A stretch of DNA of 47,275 bases from an uncultured Oscillospiraceae bacterium (GTDB lineage Bacteria; Bacillota; Clostridia; Oscillospirales; Oscillospiraceae): assembly GCA_947631395.1 (NCBI GenBank), contig CANRLF010000014.1, positions 1 to 47,275 of the forward strand, given 5' to 3'. The notes beneath the pieces were generated by a model. The model was not told where the DNA came from, made no database searches, and saw nothing but the letters and a program-made list of their open reading frames with translations. Of this stretch, positions 15,964 to 24,467 are shown one piece after another. A program made the position numbers and the translations under genes. Within the stretch, counting starts at the first letter, position 1; the number at the start of each line of letters is the position of its first letter.

Positions 15964-16629
15964 ATGGCGAGCGAGTATCTTAAGTGGAAATACCGGGACG
16001 TGAAGCCCGACGAGCCGCCGCCTCCGTTGACAGGCTGGCCGAAAATAAAAAACTGGCTGAATTATAACTGGTACTGGATAGTTATCCCCGCTGTGGTGGC
16101 CGCCGTGGCCGCGGGCATGATCTTAAACGCCCTTGGCGTGGGGAAGGTGAGGCCAGACTACATTTTCGCCTATGTGGCGAAGCGTGAGCTCTCACAATCG
16201 GACGAGGACGCCCTTATCTCCGCCGTGGAGGGCCTCGGCGAGGACGTAAACGGCGACGGGCGGGTGTACGTGGAGCTTCGCTCCTACGTGACGCCGGACA
16301 TGTCGGACGCCGAGGCGTATCAGTACGGCCTTGCCGTGAACGTGCGGCTGATGGGGGACATAAGCTCCGGGGAGAGCGTATTTTTCCTGACCGACGACCC
16401 GGAGGGCTTACAGCTTGAGTATCAGATCTTAGCCATGCCCGACGGCTCCGCCCCGGCGGAGGAGGATTACAGCTGGGAGGGCAAGGCCCTTCCGGTGGGC
16501 GAATGCCGGCTGGGACTGGACGGCGATACCGGACTTTACATCGGCAGGCGGTACTTTTTGGACAGACCCTCCGACGGGGCCGACGAGGCCCTCTGGCGGG
16601 CCATAACGACAGGAGCTGAGGCAAAATGA
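15964..16629 (+). CDS. membrane-anchored protein of unknown function
   Basis: A 221-residue protein whose ATG lies one base after the lacI stop, so it is co-transcribed. An upstream in-frame start inside lacI is less likely. A proline-rich cytoplasmic head (DEPPPPLTGWPKIKNW) precedes one membrane helix at about 35-57 (WYWIVIPAVVAAVAAGMILNA). The remaining ~160 acidic residues would be outside the cell, including NGDGRVYVEL and LGLDGDTGLYIGRRYF. I do not recognise the family. Its stop overlaps the start of the next gene (ATGA). With the following lipoprotein and YesL-like protein it may form a membrane complex assisting sugar uptake or assembly of the surface system. Confidence 0.8.
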   Translation: MASEYLKWKYRDVKPDEPPPPLTGWPKIKNWLNYNWYWIVIPAVVAAVAAGMILNALGVGKVRPDYIFAYVAKRELSQSDEDALISAVEGLGEDVNGDGRVYVELRSYVTPDMSDAEAYQYGLAVNVRLMGDISSGESVFFLTDDPEGLQLEYQILAMPDGSAPAEEDYSWEGKALPVGECRLGLDGDTGLYIGRRYFLDRPSDGADEALWRAITTGAEAK

Positions 16630-17219
16630 AAAAAACACTTCGGATCTTGGCCCTGGGGCTCATAATGGCCGCCGCCCTTACAGGCTGCGCCGAGCCCCCG
16701 GAGTTGGATCTCGAGGCCCTGGGCTGGGACGAGAGTTGGCAGACCGTTGGCACGGTGGCGGCGGTGGAGGTGCCTGAGGGCTTCACGGCCGCGAAAAATC
16801 TGGACATAATGTCCGGCGAGGGGCTTTGGTATGCCGACTGGACACACGGCGAGGGCGTGAGCATAAAAAATGACGTGGGCGAGGACGCCACGCTCTATGA
16901 GGCGCACATCTATCTACTAATCGAGCGTTGCGCGAACCCCGCAAAGGCCCAGGCCGAGACGAAGCTCTGGGCGGAGAAGCAGGAGGGGAGCTACACCTGT
17001 TCCGAGTCCAAAACGGCGACCTACGGCGGCGTTGATTACGCTGTCCGTACCCTCACCGCCCGGGAGGACAACCCCTTTGACGGCGGCATCTCCGCCGCCG
17101 CGACTTGTGGCAGCTACGCCGTCAGCGTGGAGCTAATGTATCAGGACAGCTTCACCGGCGCTGATGACACCATGGACGAATTTTTGTCAGGACTTCACCT
17201 TAATCTTGAGGAGGCGTAA
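16626..17219 (+). CDS. lipoprotein of unknown function
   Basis: A 197-residue secreted lipoprotein overlapping the previous gene by 4 bases. The signal MKKTLRILALGLIMAAALTGC gives lipidation at Cys21. The mature part is acidic, rich in small residues, with AVEVPEGFTAAKNLDIMSGEGLWYADWTHGEG blocks and two further Cys (in YTC and ATC) that may form a disulfide. The repeated W/Y-rich beta segments suggest a beta-sandwich. I do not recognise the family and no catalytic motif is evident. Its place between a single-pass membrane protein and a YesL-like multi-pass protein suggests an accessory surface component. Confidence 0.8.
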   Translation: MKKTLRILALGLIMAAALTGCAEPPELDLEALGWDESWQTVGTVAAVEVPEGFTAAKNLDIMSGEGLWYADWTHGEGVSIKNDVGEDATLYEAHIYLLIERCANPAKAQAETKLWAEKQEGSYTCSESKTATYGGVDYAVRTLTAREDNPFDGGISAAATCGSYAVSVELMYQDSFTGADDTMDEFLSGLHLNLEEA

Positions 17220-17221
17220 AA

Positions 17222-18025
17222 ATGGGACTGTTTTTCCCCATGGAGGGGGAGCGGTATGAAAACGACAGCCGCCGCCGGGGCTTTGCGCGGTACCGACAGG
17301 TGCTGGAGCGGGACTGGAAACAGCTCATACTCATTGACCTGGCCGCTCTCGCCACCTTCCTTCCGGCTATCTTCGGTATCTCCCTGGCCGTTATGAACAG
17401 GAGCGTACCGCTGCTACTGATCTCCGGCGTTGTCGGCGGGGCCATAGCGTCCGTGGGAATCACCGCCATGTACGATTTTATCCTCCGCAGGCTCCGGGAC
17501 GACCTTGCCTGGTGTATGCTGACCTTCAAAAAATCCACCCGGCAAAATTTCAAGGCGGGGCTTCTCCCCGGAACGGTGGAGGGGGTATATATCGGGTTCC
17601 TCGTCTTTTCGGCGTACATAATGTATCGCTCCGGGACGCTCACCTTCATCGAGATCGGTATCTTCGCTTTGGCGTCGATTTTATTCACAATAATATACCG
17701 AATATGGTGGATTCAGGTGGTTTTATTTACCCAAAAGCACCTGATAATGCTCAAAAACTGTCTGTTTTTTATCATAAAATACCCCAAAAAAATCCTTATA
17801 AGCGCCCTTATTGAGGTCCTCTGGTGGATCGCCGGCGCGCTTTTGCTTCCATATTCCGCCTTTCTTGTGCCATTTTTAGGTATCTGGTACATACTTTTGG
17901 CGGGGATAATGACAGTCTATACCCCCTTAAACGCCGCCTTCCGTATTGAGGAGCAAATATCCGCGAAAAATGCCGAAACCACCCCAAAAGGTGAGGAAAT
18001 CACCCCCAAAAGTGAGGAAAACTGA
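17222..18025 (+). CDS. YesL-like (DUF624) polytopic membrane protein
   Basis: A 267-residue integral membrane protein whose GAGGAGG lies in the end of the preceding gene. About six hydrophobic segments are visible, e.g. LILIDLAALATFLPAIFGIS, LLLISGVVGGAIASVGI, GVYIGFLVFSAYIMY, IEIGIFALASILFTIIY, ILISALIEVLWWIAGALL and ILLAGIMTVYTPL. The organisation and the conserved MYDFILRRLRDDLAWCMLTFKKSTRQNFKAG loop resemble YesL/DUF624 proteins, which accompany LplB/YtcP-type sugar transporters in Firmicutes; their biochemical role is unknown. The C-terminus is a hydrophilic tail with a duplicated TPKGEEITPKSEE. It belongs to the lacI-fructokinase operon. Confidence 0.75.
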   Translation: MGLFFPMEGERYENDSRRRGFARYRQVLERDWKQLILIDLAALATFLPAIFGISLAVMNRSVPLLLISGVVGGAIASVGITAMYDFILRRLRDDLAWCMLTFKKSTRQNFKAGLLPGTVEGVYIGFLVFSAYIMYRSGTLTFIEIGIFALASILFTIIYRIWWIQVVLFTQKHLIMLKNCLFFIIKYPKKILISALIEVLWWIAGALLLPYSAFLVPFLGIWYILLAGIMTVYTPLNAAFRIEEQISAKNAETTPKGEEITPKSEEN

Positions 18026-18026
18026 C

Positions 18027-18530
18027 ATGGAAACGGTAGCTGAGAACGAATACACCCTGACAAAAAAGCTATTTTTTGAGGCCATGAGGCGCATGGACGG
18101 GGAGAACTACACGCCCGCGGTGAAAAAGTCCCTCATAGTTATCGCGCTCCTTTGGGCGGCTCTTGCGTTTGTGACATTCCGGGCCGGGGGCCATGTGGCC
18201 ATCATAGTGCTGGAGCTTCTTGTGGTGCTGGCTCTTGCCTGGACGCTTTTAAGGTCCATTCCGGGGAAGAGGTCAAAAAGGGCGTGGGACACGCTGTGCG
18301 AGCGCAGTGGCGGGGACCTTACGCGGCACATACGGTTCGTGGAGGACCGGATGGAGGTGGCGCCGGGGGATCTCATAATAAACTACGAGGACGTGGAGAA
18401 GGTGCTGGAGACTCAGCATATGCTCATAATCGTGACAGACGGGAAAAAGGGCGTCATGGTTTTAAAGGACGGCTTTACAAAGGGCGACGGCGACGCCGTG
18501 AAGGCCCTTATCAACGAATGGAGGAAATGA
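18027..18530 (+). CDS. YcxB-like small membrane protein
   Basis: A 167-residue protein. The ATG at 18027 directly follows the previous stop, with GAGGAAA as Shine-Dalgarno; longer upstream in-frame starts would overlap the YesL-like gene. It has a soluble head (EYTLTKKLFFEAMRRM), two membrane helices at about 38-76 (SLIVIALLWAALAFVTFRAGGHVAIIVLELLVVLALAW), then a soluble C-terminal domain with the pattern HIRFVEDRMEV...INYEDVEKVLETQHMLIIVTDGKKGVMVLKDGF. That arrangement fits the YcxB-like family, whose function is not known. It is followed by fructokinase after one base. Confidence 0.65.
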   Translation: METVAENEYTLTKKLFFEAMRRMDGENYTPAVKKSLIVIALLWAALAFVTFRAGGHVAIIVLELLVVLALAWTLLRSIPGKRSKRAWDTLCERSGGDLTRHIRFVEDRMEVAPGDLIINYEDVEKVLETQHMLIIVTDGKKGVMVLKDGFTKGDGDAVKALINEWRK

Positions 18531-18531
18531 G

Positions 18532-19470
18532 ATGACCGATATATTGGCCGTGGGCGAGATACTTATTGACCTTACGCAAAACGGCGTAAACGAGCAGGGC
18601 ATACCGAAATTTGACGCGAACCCCGGCGGAGCTCCCGCCAATTTGGCCGTGGCCGCCGCCAGGCTTGGGGCTAAAACGGCATTCATCGGCAAGGTGGGCC
18701 GGGACAGCTTCGGGGATTTTCTGAGGTCAACCCTTGAGGAGAACGGCGTTGACGCCTCGGGCCTTGTGACCGACAGCGTCCAGCACACAACTCTTGCTGT
18801 GGTGACAGTGGATAAGTCCGGGGAGCGGAGCTTCAGCTTCTACCGGGATCCAAGCGCCGACGTGGACCTTGAGGCAGCGGACATCGACGAGGAGATGCTC
18901 AAAAACACACGCTTTCTCCACTTCGGGAGCGTGAGCCTCACGGCGGACCCATCCAAAACAGCCACCCTCCACGCCGCATCCCGGGCAAGGGAGCTGGGGG
19001 CCGTGATAAGCTACGACCCCAACTACCGGGCATCCCTGTGGAAAAGCGAGGCCGAGGCCGTGAAGGGTATGCTGGAGCCCATGGATCTGGTGGACATACT
19101 GAAGGTATCCGACGAGGAGATGCCGCTCCTCACCGGCACGGAGGACCCGGAAAAGGGTACGGCCATATTGGCAGAGCGCGGGATAAAGCTAATCCTCGTC
19201 ACCTTAGGCCCGAAGGGGGCATTTTACCGCTTCGGCGATAAGACCGGCACGGTCCCCGGCGTGCCCTGCGTGGTGGGCGACACCAACGGGGCGGGGGATA
19301 CCTTCTTCGGGGCGTTCCTCTCGCGGCTTGCCCGCAGGGGAGGACTTGAGGACGTGGACGTGAGCGACCTTGAGGACATGATAGCCTTCGCCAATCTGGC
19401 GGCATCCATAACCACCAGCCGCCACGGGGCCATACCGGCTATGCCGACCCTCTCGGAGATGGGGAAGTAA
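18532..19470 (+). CDS. scrK: fructokinase, PfkB/ribokinase family
   Basis: A 312-residue cytoplasmic sugar kinase that phosphorylates fructose to fructose-6-phosphate. PfkB signatures: GEILIDL at the N-terminus, NPGGAPANLAVAAARLG (about 29-45, sugar-binding Gly-Gly), FIGKVGRDSFG, and the C-terminal DTNGAGDTFFGAF with catalytic base Asp256. AVGEILIDLTQ and GGAPAN are characteristic of bacterial fructokinases. It is last in the lacI operon; a clear terminator follows at 19486. With the GH32 enzyme at 9258 it completes cytoplasmic processing of imported fructo-oligosaccharides. Confidence 0.92.
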   Translation: MTDILAVGEILIDLTQNGVNEQGIPKFDANPGGAPANLAVAAARLGAKTAFIGKVGRDSFGDFLRSTLEENGVDASGLVTDSVQHTTLAVVTVDKSGERSFSFYRDPSADVDLEAADIDEEMLKNTRFLHFGSVSLTADPSKTATLHAASRARELGAVISYDPNYRASLWKSEAEAVKGMLEPMDLVDILKVSDEEMPLLTGTEDPEKGTAILAERGIKLILVTLGPKGAFYRFGDKTGTVPGVPCVVGDTNGAGDTFFGAFLSRLARRGGLEDVDVSDLEDMIAFANLAASITTSRHGAIPAMPTLSEMGK

Positions 19471-19485
19471 AAAAGACTTAAGCTC

Positions 19486-19519
19486 AAACCGCCCGGAGGC
19501 GTGGACTCCGGGCGGTTTT
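19486..19519 (+). terminator. intrinsic terminator of the lacI-scrK operon
   Basis: A 13-bp stem AAACCGCCCGGAG/CTCCGGGCGGTTT (19486-19498 with 19506-19518) around a 7-base loop, ending TTTT. Good termination for the rightward operon; the next promoter lies 125 bases on. Confidence 0.85.
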
Positions 19520-19546
19520 GTACATTTTTATATATAAAATATTGAT

Positions 19547-19559
19547 TAAAAACGTTTCA
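19547..19559 (-). promoter_or_regulatory. upstream LacI-type operator of the surface-fructanase operon
   Basis: On the minus strand TGAAACGTTTTTA, close to the operators at 14694 and 14846. It lies ~85 bp before the -35 and ~145 bp from the downstream operator, nearly the same two-site spacing as in the divergent region. Confidence 0.55.
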
Positions 19560-19643
19560 GCATCTTTTGACACGCAAATTGCACAAAATTGAACGGTGAA
19601 AGTTATTCAAAAATCCAAATTTATTATTAATTTCAAATCTTGC

Positions 19644-19672
19644 TTGACAAACAAATCTGACAAACTTATAAT
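19644..19672 (+). promoter_or_regulatory. consensus promoter of the surface-fructanase operon
   Basis: Perfect TTGACA (19644-19649), 17-base spacer, perfect TATAAT (19667-19672). Transcription would begin about 19679, directly before the operator at 19690. A promoter this strong would need repression, consistent with the adjacent operator. Confidence 0.9.
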
Positions 19673-19689
19673 CAAACTATCATAAAGCG

Positions 19690-19704
19690 TGAAACGTTAT
19701 TTTA
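19690..19704 (+). promoter_or_regulatory. LacI-type operator at +11 of the surface-fructanase promoter
   Basis: TGAAACGTTATTTTA, sharing the TGAAACG-A/T-rich pattern with the sites near lacI. Its position just after the start site would give roadblock or initiation repression. Confidence 0.65.
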
Positions 19705-19770
19705 GACTCAGCGACCTCCGGCCGGCCCGCCAAGCCGCCGGAAAAAATCTTTTATTCAGAGGTATTTAAA

Positions 19771-21966
19771 ATGAAAAATAAACTGAGAAGCCTCACCGCC
19801 CTGTTTCTGGCTCTGACCATGGTATTTGCCCTGGCCGCCTGCGGGGAGGGCAAGACCGCCGCGGCTGACGACATCGTCAACGGCGACTTTGAGGACACCT
19901 CGGGCAAGTGGGTGGGCTGGACCAAGGAGGACGCCGCCTTTAACGTCCGCGGCGTGATCTCCGACGAAAAGCTCAACGGTGTGCCTATGGAGAAGTCCGG
20001 AAACCAGTACTTTTCAGGCGCCAAGGGCGGCAACCCTGTTATGAAGGGTACGCTGACCTCCGATCCCTTCAAGCTGGGCGGCAACGGCTTTATAACCTTC
20101 AAGATCGGCGCCGGCCAGGACCCTGAGAAGTGCTACGTGGAGTTCATCGAGGAGGGCTCCGACACTGTCCTTGCCAAGGTGGGCAACACCGACTGCGACG
20201 GCATGTACATAAAGGACCACCTCCTCACGAAGGTCGTGGACCTGTCCGCTTCCGTGGGCAAGACTATTTACATCAGGATCACCGATAACGACGACGGCGA
20301 CGGACTTGCGTACATAAACGTGGACGCCTTTAAGGTCTGCAAGGACGACGCCGAGGTTGAGGCCGCAAAAGCCGAGTACGCGGCCCAGATAGAGAAGTAC
20401 GGCGAGAAGCCCTTCGAGGAGGACGAGACCGCCACCACCATCGTGAACGGCGGCTTTGAGGAGTGCGACCTGGAGTCCGGAGTGCTCACCGGCTGGAAGC
20501 TCCTTGACGGCTCCGCCCTTACCATCGCCAACGTAGTACCCACCAGCCAGTATTACTGGGACGACAGGAGCGTCTACGGCTGGGGCGACTACTATCTTGA
20601 CGGCTCCAACAACGGCGCGACGCCTGAAAACCTGACCGGCGCTATACGCTCCCAGAAGTTCACCCTTGCCGGTGACGGCTTTATAAGCTTTATGATAGGC
20701 TGCGGCAACGGCGGCTCCTACGTGGCCCTCTGCGACGGCAACACCGACGAGGAGCTCATAAAGGTCACAAACGACTACTTCAACGATCCCGCTCTGGCGC
20801 TGACGCTCCTTCGCGTGTACATGGACGCCAGCGAGTACATCGGCAAGGTCGTGTATCTCAAGGTCGTTGACGCCAACGACGGCTCCGCCGGGGGCTTTGC
20901 CTTCATAAACGTGGACGACTTCCGTGTATCCATGACCCGCGACGAGGTGGCCGCCCTTGAGGTGGAGCAGATGGAGAAGGTAAACGCCGAGACCTACACC
21001 TCCTCCGCCTACGACGATCTGACCACACTGCGCAACTACTACTCAAGCTATCCCTATCCCGTGCCCCTCCAGTCCCTGACCTTCAATACCTACGCCGAGA
21101 ACAAGGTCGTGGACTGCGGCGCCGTTGACGTGACGACAGTTATCTCCGGCGTTACCGCCTCCTTCGGCGAGGATGCCGTCACAGACATAGCCGTGACAAA
21201 GGTGACCGCCCCCGACGGCACCGAGATCGCCTCCGGCTTTGAGGCGGTGGACATGACCGCCCCCGGGGCCTACACCGTGACATATGCCGCAAATTATGAC
21301 GGCAAGAGCGTGGAGGCCTCCGCCACCGTTATCGCCATGGCCGACCGTAACAGCGTGGCCAACGGCGGCTTTGAGTCCGGGAACCTTGCCGGGTGGACGG
21401 TCCTCACCGAGGGCTGGGCCTCCGCCGAGGGCCAGTACAGCGGCGTTATCGCCGGTGACAAGTGGTGGGGCGAGGAGCTCCCCTATAACCAGGCCGGCAC
21501 ATATCACCTTGACGGCTGGAGCAACGGCTTTGCCGAGGCCGACGGCTGGCAGCTCAAGTCCACCAACTTCACCCTGGCCGGTTCCGGCTTCATCAGCGTG
21601 CGCATGGGCGGCGCGGCCGCGGCGGTACATGTATATAAAGCCGACGGCACCGAGATCGGATACTATAAGCAGACCCGCTTCTCCGACACAAGCTTCCCCC
21701 ACATCGGTCAGGGCGGCTCCTGGGCCGACATGGGCACCTACGTTATCGACCTCACGGCGCATGTGGGCGAGGAGCTCTACATCGTCCTTGCCGACGAGGT
21801 CATAGACGGCGGCTGGGCCCAGGCGTTCTTTGACGAGGTCGTGACCTATTACGAGACGGCCCCGGATTACGCCAATATGGCCGACACGGTCATGGACGGC
21901 CACACCGCCGACGAGGCCCCGGCCGAGATCCAGATCCCCTGGCAGCTGGCCACGAACCTGCTGTAA
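19771..21966 (+). CDS. lipoprotein with three jelly-roll-like modules, probable fructan-binding protein
   Basis: A 731-residue lipoprotein (lipobox LAAC, Cys24). Three homologous modules begin with [IV]xNGxFE and a GW segment: about 35-190, 225-390 and 528-700. Each carries a middle FxLxGxGFIxxxxG strand and, in the first two, ends with GxAFINVDxF. Between modules 2 and 3 lies an Ig-like segment (about 440-520, AYTVTYAANYDGKSVEASATV). The modules resemble carbohydrate-binding beta-sandwiches attached to GH32 enzymes; no glycosidase motif is present. It precedes a secreted LamG-GH32 enzyme in the same operon, under a LacI-type operator. The likely role is to hold fructan at the cell surface. 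It could instead be a distant GH32 accessory domain array. Confidence 0.8.
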   Translation: MKNKLRSLTALFLALTMVFALAACGEGKTAAADDIVNGDFEDTSGKWVGWTKEDAAFNVRGVISDEKLNGVPMEKSGNQYFSGAKGGNPVMKGTLTSDPFKLGGNGFITFKIGAGQDPEKCYVEFIEEGSDTVLAKVGNTDCDGMYIKDHLLTKVVDLSASVGKTIYIRITDNDDGDGLAYINVDAFKVCKDDAEVEAAKAEYAAQIEKYGEKPFEEDETATTIVNGGFEECDLESGVLTGWKLLDGSALTIANVVPTSQYYWDDRSVYGWGDYYLDGSNNGATPENLTGAIRSQKFTLAGDGFISFMIGCGNGGSYVALCDGNTDEELIKVTNDYFNDPALALTLLRVYMDASEYIGKVVYLKVVDANDGSAGGFAFINVDDFRVSMTRDEVAALEVEQMEKVNAETYTSSAYDDLTTLRNYYSSYPYPVPLQSLTFNTYAENKVVDCGAVDVTTVISGVTASFGEDAVTDIAVTKVTAPDGTEIASGFEAVDMTAPGAYTVTYAANYDGKSVEASATVIAMADRNSVANGGFESGNLAGWTVLTEGWASAEGQYSGVIAGDKWWGEELPYNQAGTYHLDGWSNGFAEADGWQLKSTNFTLAGSGFISVRMGGAAAAVHVYKADGTEIGYYKQTRFSDTSFPHIGQGGSWADMGTYVIDLTAHVGEELYIVLADEVIDGGWAQAFFDEVVTYYETAPDYANMADTVMDGHTADEAPAEIQIPWQLATNLL

Positions 21967-22001
21967 TATACGAGTATTCCCCTCTTTCCTCCCCTTCTTA
22001 T

Positions 22002-22036
22002 GGCTTACCGGCGATCCGTCAGATCGCCGGTAAGCC
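22002..22036. other. 15-bp intercistronic hairpin
   Basis: GGCTTACCGGCGATC pairs perfectly with its complement at 22022-22036 around CGTCA. No T-run follows, so read-through into the LamG-GH32 gene is expected. It probably protects the upstream message or partly attenuates. The minus-strand apex contains CTGACGG, like other hairpins here. Confidence 0.65.
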
Positions 22037-22090
22037 GGTAATATTCCTGTTTATTTAAGTCGACTCCCGTCGCCTTAGGAAGGAGCTAAT

Positions 22091-24451
22091 ATGAAAAAGA
22101 CTGTTTTGACGGCCGTGTGCCTTATATGTCTCGCCCTGATCCTCACAGCCTGCGGGAACAGCGGACACGACAAGGAGCTTTTGATGCACTTAAGCTTCGA
22201 CGAGGGCTCCGGCACCACGGTAAAGGACGCCTCCGGCAAGCTCCCGGACGCGGAGCTCAACTATAACTTCGCCCACGCCACATATATGGACGACCAGGAC
22301 CCCCAGTGGCGCAAGGAGGGTATCAGCGGCGGGTGCGTGCTCCTTGACGGCACCAGCACATACGTAAGCTACAAGCGAAGCGACATAACCGTTGAGGGGC
22401 CCACCCTCACCGTCCAGGCCTGGATAGCCCCCAGGACATTTGAGTGGGACGACCCACACGCGGCGGAAAACGGCACGGATTCACTCACCGGTATCGTCTG
22501 CCAGTTCGACAAGGACGCGAAAAAGGGCTTTATTTTAGGTTACGAACGCTTTGGCAGGCTGAGCTTCCAGGTGGGCACGGGCTATGAGTGGCTCTCCGTC
22601 TGGTCGGAGGACGCTGATCTTGAAAAATACGCCTGGAACCTGGTGACAGCCACCTACGACGAGAATGAGGGCCAGATGTGCCTTTACTTAAACGGGGAGC
22701 TCGTGGGCTCCGGCTTCACCGGCGGCGACATCGCCGGGGCATCCAACAAATCCCTGACCGTGGGCCGCAACCAGAACCCGGCGGAAAATCTGGTTGCCGG
22801 CAGTGTAAACTCCGCCAGCGGCTACATCGACGAGGTGAAGCTCTGGTCCACAGCGTTGACCGAGGAGGAGATCGCCAGCTATTATTCCTCCGTGACCGTG
22901 CCGGAGATAGCCTTTGAGGACATATGGCTCCAGAACATCCTGACCGGCGATTACACACGGCCACAGTTCCACGGCGGGCCTTATCAGTTCTGGATGAACG
23001 AGCCCCACGCGCCGGTATATTATAACGGCGTCTACCACCTTTTCTATCAGGCCAACATGACGGGCTCTTACTGGCGCAACATCTGCTGGGGACACCTGGT
23101 GAGCTCAGACATGGTCAACTGGAAGCCCGTAAAGGAGGCCATCACACCAACCGAGGGCTCCGTTGTCCCTGACGGTGTCTGGTCCGGCGGGGCGGCCCTT
23201 GACAAAAACGGCGTGCCGCTTCTCTTTTTCACCGCCGGTAACGACGGCTTCCGGGACTACGAGGGGCTTATATCCAACCAAAATATCGGCGTTGCTTACC
23301 CTGCGGACCTAACCGACACTGAGCTCACCGACTGGGTAATATGCGATGAGCTTGCCGTCATACAGCAAAAGGGCCAGGGGCGGACAGGAGAATTTCGCGA
23401 TCCCTCCGTCTGGAAGGAGGGGGATACTTGGTATATGCTCGTATGCTCCGGCTCGGCGACCACCAGCGGCGGCTCGGCCCTGCTCTACACCACCGACACC
23501 TTGGAGCTCCTGCCCGACGGGACCGTGGACCAGGATTGGGTCTACAAGGGGCCGGTATATGAGATGCCCAACCAGACGGCACTCTACGGCACGAGCTGGG
23601 AGCTCCCCATACTCCTGCCCGTGAGCAACGAGGCCGGCACCGTAACAAAGTACTTCCTCTCCATCTCTCCCGCCCCCGCGTCCATCGCCGACAACAAGGT
23701 CTATTACTGGCTGGGCGACTTCGACCGGGAGACCGGCAAATTCACCCCGGACCCGGAGTTTGAGGGCGAACCACACCTTCTGGACTACGGCGCCAACGTG
23801 TTCACCGGCCCATCCTGCATAGTGGACCCGGTGAGCGGCGACATCTACATGTTTTCAATCATGCAGGACCAGCGCGGCGCGGCGGAGCAGGGCGCCTCCG
23901 GCTGGGCACACACTGTGGGACTTGCGAGAAGGATCTGGCTTGCGGACGACGGCTCCGACCTTATGATGGCCCCCATTGAGGCCCTACACGAGCTGGAGGA
24001 GGAGACGCTGGTGGACCTTAAAAACGTGAGCGTAGACGAGGTCAACAAGGCCCTTGCTCAGGTGGACGAGGATATGCTCTATATCCGCCTCACGGCCAGC
24101 GTTGCGGACGGCGCGCGGCTTGACCTCAACTTAAAGCAGGGCGGCAAGTGGGACTGCACTACCCTCACCTATGACAGCGCCGCCGGGACCATAAGCGGAC
24201 ACACGGAAAATAAGGGCGAGGGCTGTAAGCTGGCCACCGTAAACGGCCCCTTCACCGCCGATGACGGCAAGCTCACCGTGGAGGTGTACATCGACCGCTC
24301 GTTGGTGGAAGGCTTCTTCAACGACTATAAATCCATCAGCATCCGCGCCTACACCGACGACCCCGCCTCCCACGGCATAGACATCGCAACCACCGGAGCA
24401 GTGAGCGTTGACGAGCTTTATGTAGCACGAATGGGGTCTATATTTGATTAA
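22091..24451 (+). CDS. secreted LamG-GH32 lipoprotein (fructanase-like) with WMNEPH motif
   Basis: A 786-residue surface lipoprotein (lipobox LTAC, Cys21). Residues ~29-265 form a LamG/concanavalin-like module (LLMHLSFDEGSGTTVKDASG ... GYIDEVKLWSTALTEEEIASYY). A GH32 catalytic domain follows, from ~290. The nucleophile motif is WMNEPHAP (Glu304) instead of WMNDPNG. Asp437 in EFRDP and a probable acid/base Glu504 in SWELPILLP are retained. The C-terminal beta-sandwich ends with VYIDRSLVEGFFND (about 733-746), the GH32 C signature. It should cut fructans (levan or inulin) at the cell surface, with products taken up by the ABC system. The Asp-to-Glu and Asn-Gly to His-Ala changes mark a divergent GH32 group whose specificity cannot be read from sequence. 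A hairpin repeat ends the operon. Confidence 0.88.
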   Translation: MKKTVLTAVCLICLALILTACGNSGHDKELLMHLSFDEGSGTTVKDASGKLPDAELNYNFAHATYMDDQDPQWRKEGISGGCVLLDGTSTYVSYKRSDITVEGPTLTVQAWIAPRTFEWDDPHAAENGTDSLTGIVCQFDKDAKKGFILGYERFGRLSFQVGTGYEWLSVWSEDADLEKYAWNLVTATYDENEGQMCLYLNGELVGSGFTGGDIAGASNKSLTVGRNQNPAENLVAGSVNSASGYIDEVKLWSTALTEEEIASYYSSVTVPEIAFEDIWLQNILTGDYTRPQFHGGPYQFWMNEPHAPVYYNGVYHLFYQANMTGSYWRNICWGHLVSSDMVNWKPVKEAITPTEGSVVPDGVWSGGAALDKNGVPLLFFTAGNDGFRDYEGLISNQNIGVAYPADLTDTELTDWVICDELAVIQQKGQGRTGEFRDPSVWKEGDTWYMLVCSGSATTSGGSALLYTTDTLELLPDGTVDQDWVYKGPVYEMPNQTALYGTSWELPILLPVSNEAGTVTKYFLSISPAPASIADNKVYYWLGDFDRETGKFTPDPEFEGEPHLLDYGANVFTGPSCIVDPVSGDIYMFSIMQDQRGAAEQGASGWAHTVGLARRIWLADDGSDLMMAPIEALHELEEETLVDLKNVSVDEVNKALAQVDEDMLYIRLTASVADGARLDLNLKQGGKWDCTTLTYDSAAGTISGHTENKGEGCKLATVNGPFTADDGKLTVEVYIDRSLVEGFFNDYKSISIRAYTDDPASHGIDIATTGAVSVDELYVARMGSIFD

Positions 24452-24467
24452 ATTGGGAGATTTAGAC

